Shown here piece by piece: positions 29,040 to 32,194 of a stretch of DNA of 32,194 nucleotides. The position numbers and the translations under genes were made by a program. The stretch comes from Welwitschia mirabilis (lineage: Eukaryota > Gnetophyta > Gnetopsida > Welwitschiales): positions 24,100,731-24,132,924 of the forward strand of contig JBOZIK010000001.1 in the NCBI GenBank assembly GCA_051453625.1. Direction: 5' to 3'. The notes beneath the pieces are model-generated. The model saw only the letters and a list, made by a program, of their open reading frames with translations, was not told the origin of the DNA and made no database searches. Numbering within the stretch: the stretch's first letter is position 1; each line of letters begins with the position of its first letter.

Positions 29040-30060
29040 CCTAATTCGGATTGCTTACTATCACCTCCATAGGATGATCTCGTTTGGTTCTTTCCAGTAA
29101 GAAGTGGAAGGTTTGAGTCTCTTCTGAAGATTGAATTTGAATGGGAGAAGGTGATCTTGTCTTAGGTGTTGAAGCATTTTGTCTACGCTATTAGAACTTA
29201 CATCCAAATCATCTATTTTAACATGGGCAGATTCCTCAATTTTGCCAGAAGATTTGTTGAACACCCTATAAACCTTGCTTGTTGAAGAATAACCAAGAAA
29301 TATTTCTTCATCTGATTTTGAATCAAATTTATTCAACGGATCTTTATCTTTAAGAATACCACACTTGCTACCAAAAACTTTAAAATAACTTACATTTGGA
29401 CGCTTTCCATACCAGAGTTCAAAAGTAGTTTTCTTGGTACCCAGTCGAAGAAATACTTTATTGGAAATGTAGCTAGTCATGTTTACTGCTTCAGCTCAAA
29501 AATGATGTGGTAGGGATTGCTCATTCAACATAGTTCATGCCATTTCAATTAGAACTCGATTCTTCCTTTCCACAACAACATTTTCTTGAGGAGTTCTAGG
29601 AGCTGAAAATCGATGACCAATTCCATTAAAATTACAAAAAGTTTCAAATCTATTATTATCAAACTCATCTGTTCTGTCTGTTCGGATAGTTTTGAGAGGA
29701 GTCCCTTGTTTCTTTTGAATTCACCTGCAAACTTTAATAAACATATCAAAAGCTTCATCTTTACTAGATAAAAAGCATATCTAACAAAATATGGAAAAAA
29801 ATCAACAATTACAAGAAAATATTTTCTACCATCAATACTTCTTATTTGGATTACTCTAAGAATATCGATATGGATGAGATATAGCAGTTTGCTTGAAGTA
29901 ATATCCCTTTTGCTAGAGAAGCTAGGGCTAACCAATTTTCCTTTAATGCAAGCCTCACAAATTTTTCCTTGAGCTATATTTAGCTTTGGAATAGCTTTAA
30001 TTATTTCTTTTGAGGAAACAAGTTTCAAATCTTTTCAGATTCATGTGTCCTAAATGTCTA
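29040..30060 (-). pseudogene. pol: pol: integrase, element B
   Basis: The zinc-region Cys pair reads GKICEACIKGK (about 29970). The core has IHIDIL (first Asp, about 29867), DGRKYFLVIVDFFPYF where element A has VIVDDFTR, a TDRTDEFDNN-type block (about 29670, in another frame) and VVVERKN with the Glu near 29565. The C-terminal part is open at 29480-29061: SNKVFLRLGTKKTTFELWYG, FKVFGSKCGILKDKD and IFLGYSSTSKVYRVF. Several one- or two-base shifts break the core. Confidence 0.8.
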
Positions 30061-30239
30061 TGCCATAAATTAACTTCATTGACTTGGGCTAGATAATATC
30101 TTTCATTAGATTTCTCATAACAACCAAGAACATACATGCATTTTGATCTCACACTTGTAAGAACCTCTTAATTTGTTATTGCATTTGTGATAACACATTT
30201 GTCATGATAAAAAGATACTACATTTTTTTAATCACAAAT

Positions 30240-30480
30240 CTGAGAGATACTAAGTCAATTATGCTTCAATCCATCAAGTAGATACACATCATTAATAATA
30301 GGATGAAAAGTAGAAGCAACAATAGAACCTTACCAATAATCTATCCCTTGTTGTTGTTCCCAAAAGTCACTTCACTATGATCATATTCTTAAAAAGAGGA
30401 CAGTAAGCTTTTATTCCCTGTCATGTGTCTAGAACACCCACTGTCTATGTACCATCTAGTTCTTTCTTGAGCTTTACAGG
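30240..30480 (-). pseudogene. pol: pol: aspartic protease, element B
   Basis: WYIDSGCSRHMTG is present with the catalytic Asp-Ser-Gly at 30445-30437. A stop follows at 30389. The VTFG block and a shifted linker are visible downstream, as in element A. Confidence 0.75.
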
Positions 30481-32151
30481 CTGCGTGGGCAAATAATGAA
30501 GTGACCGGGTTCTTTCTCACCCATTTCTTGGCAATATGATGTTTTTGATTTTGCACATTAAAATCATTTAACTTAACAAACTTGAACCTATTGCCAACAT
30601 ACCCAAAGTATATGGATTTCCTTAAAGGACAAGAATATTGAATGTGCTCATATCTATTGCAGTAAAAGCATTTCAAGCTAACCTTACCAAAAGATTGCAA
30701 TTTCAGACTCAGTTGGAAAAATTTAAAGATAGAAGACTTACTTGAATGACTTCCCAATCCTGATTTGTCAAGAGAAGATCTCCCCATACTTAACAGACGG
30801 TTGAGGTTGTCCTTCCCTTGGGCCAATCTTTCAGCTATCCTTTTGGAATCCTACAAGCTCATAGATAATTCTTTTATTTTCATGTTAGCTTATTTCAAAT
30901 TTAACTGAAGATCTGATATTTGTTTTTTATATGAAACATTCTTCTTACCTAGATTTAGACTAACTTCATATAATTTCTCATAGACATAAAAAATATCACC
31001 ATCTTTAGAATTATTATCAGATTGAATTTCAGTTTCTGAGCATAATTGAGATTGTTCAATACCTGGAGGAGGAATGGGATGGTCTGGACTTTGCTCTTCG
31101 CTAAAAAAGGTGACTAATCCGAAGTTTAAAGATTTGTTATCACTTGATTGAGCTTCATCATCTGACTCATCATCCCAAGTGACTTTAAAAGCTTTCTTCC
31201 CTTTGAACTTAGATTTCTTCTCCTTCCTTTGTTAGCACATTCAGAGGCAACATGACCAAATCGCTTACACTCATAATATTGAATGGATGAAGATGAGCTC
31301 TTAGCTTTGTCATTCATTCTTCAAGAGCCATTTTTTGAATTATTGAACTCTTTCTTCTTTCTGAGAAATCTCTTGAAGTTGCGAGTTAGTAAGGCTAGAT
31401 CATCATCCGCTTCATCATCGCTTGAGGAATCTTCTTCATGATCATCACTGGCTTTGAGGGCAATGCTCTTCCTTTTGGGAATTTCTTCTTCAGGAAGAAG
31501 GGTGGCTTCATATGCCATTACCGATCCTTTAACTTCTTCAACCCTCATTTTGTCAATATCCTTGCTTTCTTCTATGGCTGTGATTTTGGGTCTGAACTTG
31601 GTAGTCAGACTTCTCAGAATCTTCCTTACTACTCTGTTCTCTAGAACTCTTTCACCTAATCCCCACGTATTGTTCGCAATGTTGCTGATTTTCGTGGTAT
31701 ACTCTGCCAAGGATTCCGATGCTTCCATTTTGATGTTCTCAAATTTTGTGGCTAAGAGTTGTAACTTAGAATTTTTGACAAGATTGGTCCCTTTATGAGC
31801 TACTCTCAGAGTGTCCCACATATCTTTAGCAGTCGTACACTAAACTACTCTGTCATACTCTTCAGTGGAAAGAGTACAGATGATTGCATTCATTGCTTAA
31901 GCATTCATCTGAACAATTTTTTAATCATTTGCATCCCAGTTGTCTCTGGATTTTGGCACTTCTTTTCCGTCTATGTTTGTTTCAGTTGGAGGAGTGTAAC
32001 CATACTCTACTACACCTCATATATCCGGATTTAGAGAAGTCAAGAAAATGCTTATCTTGGATTTCCAGTGAGCATAGTTACTACCATTGGAGAAGGAAGG
32101 TCTTGAAATTGTCTGACCTTCTTGATGCCCTGCAAAGTTAGAGGATGCCAT
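30481..32151 (-). pseudogene. gag: gag, element B (full length, broken)
   Basis: The start is ATG 32151-32149, 43 bases inside the window edge, giving MASSNFAGHQEGQ and then the NYAHWKSKISIFLTS motif typical of the copia Gag N terminus. The capsid region (DMWDTLRVAHKGT, QLLATKFENIKM) reads in one frame through TGA/TAA/TAG stops at codon 45 and four others, to the basic KRFLRKKKEF. The first zinc knuckle (about 31280-31236) reads YYECKRFGHVASEC, with its first Cys changed to Tyr. A shift lies near 31240, then comes an acidic and helical linker, and the second knuckle CFYCNRYEHIQYSC (about 30670-30625) is intact, leading into protease. This copy shows what element A has lost from its gag. Confidence 0.82.
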
Positions 32152-32194
32152 TGAAACTGATCCTGCACTAAAATAAAAATTATGTGCAGATCTA
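32152..32194 (-). other. Leader immediately before gag, element B
   Basis: A short AT-rich leader ends GTGCAGGATCAGTTTCA before the ATG. Primer-binding site and 5' LTR are beyond the window. Confidence 0.5.

Larger units (their letters stand above)
23763..32194 (-). mobile_element. Element B: Sirevirus-type Ty1/copia retrotransposon, degenerate, 5' end outside window
   Basis: On the minus strand: leader end, gag (ATG at 32151), PR, IN, RT, RNase H (pol stop 27467-27465), spacer with palindromes, extra 3' ORF (26332-25259), four polypurine tracts, 3' LTR (24843-23763). The architecture and proteins match element A, including the 3' ORF of identical length. Gag, PR, IN and RT all carry stops or shifts, and key RT and RNase H residues are lost. 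It inserted into an LTR of another copia family at 23762; TATAG (23758-23762) would be one target-site duplicate. Confidence 0.9.

Noticed and set aside
31454-31798. 114-codon plus-strand frame
   Set aside because: It is the antisense shadow of element B gag; the minus-strand frame has recognisable capsid motifs.
1-32194. CRISPR arrays, bacterial operons, rRNA or intact tRNA genes
   Set aside because: No regularly spaced identical repeats, no rRNA blocks and no complete cloverleaf seen; the content is plant retrotransposons and intron-bearing gene relics.

Overview
This is nuclear DNA from a flowering plant, probably a dicot; the species cannot be told from the window. The evidence is AT-rich sequence with GT-AG introns, plant-type Ty1/copia and Ty3/gypsy retrotransposon remains, and two broken plant-type gene pieces. 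I see no intact protein-coding gene: every recognisable reading frame carries stops or frameshifts. Six runs of N (four long, two of 10 bases) mark assembly gaps. Three of the four long gaps are flanked by duplicated sequence, so parts of the layout are assembly-dependent.

Layout. (1) 1-7918, + strand: copia element A of the Sirevirus type: end of a 5' LTR, gag remnant, pol (PR-IN-RT-RNase H), a spacer, an extra 3' ORF with a 'putative plant transposon protein' (PTP) type domain, polypurine tracts and a 1001-bp 3' LTR. (2) 9003-15355, - strand: three exons of a decayed RGP1-like (arrestin-fold) host gene with a 5.5-kb intron. That intron holds a rearranged Tork-like copia relic (about 11.9-13.65 kb) and LTR-like pieces. 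(3) 15887-16104, + strand: two exons of an LRR receptor-kinase gene fragment. (4) 16.47-18.9 kb: a hairpin-bearing MITE-like patch and Ty3/gypsy pieces lying out of order. (5) 18.9-22.8 kb: non-coding sequence with small tandem repeats. (6) 22779-23762: an LTR of another copia family, interrupted by element B. (7) 23763-32194, - strand: copia element B, a relative of element A with the same order of parts, running off the right edge in its 5' leader.

The most interesting signal is shared by elements A and B. Clusters of a degenerate palindrome with core GACGTC (often GGACGTCC) lie in the U3 part of both 3' LTRs and again in the spacer just upstream of the extra 3' ORF in both elements. The same cis-element array therefore sits before both transcription units, which suggests, as inference, that the 3' ORF has or had its own promoter. 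The two 3' ORFs are both exactly 1074 nt and share amber codons at codons 95 and 217.
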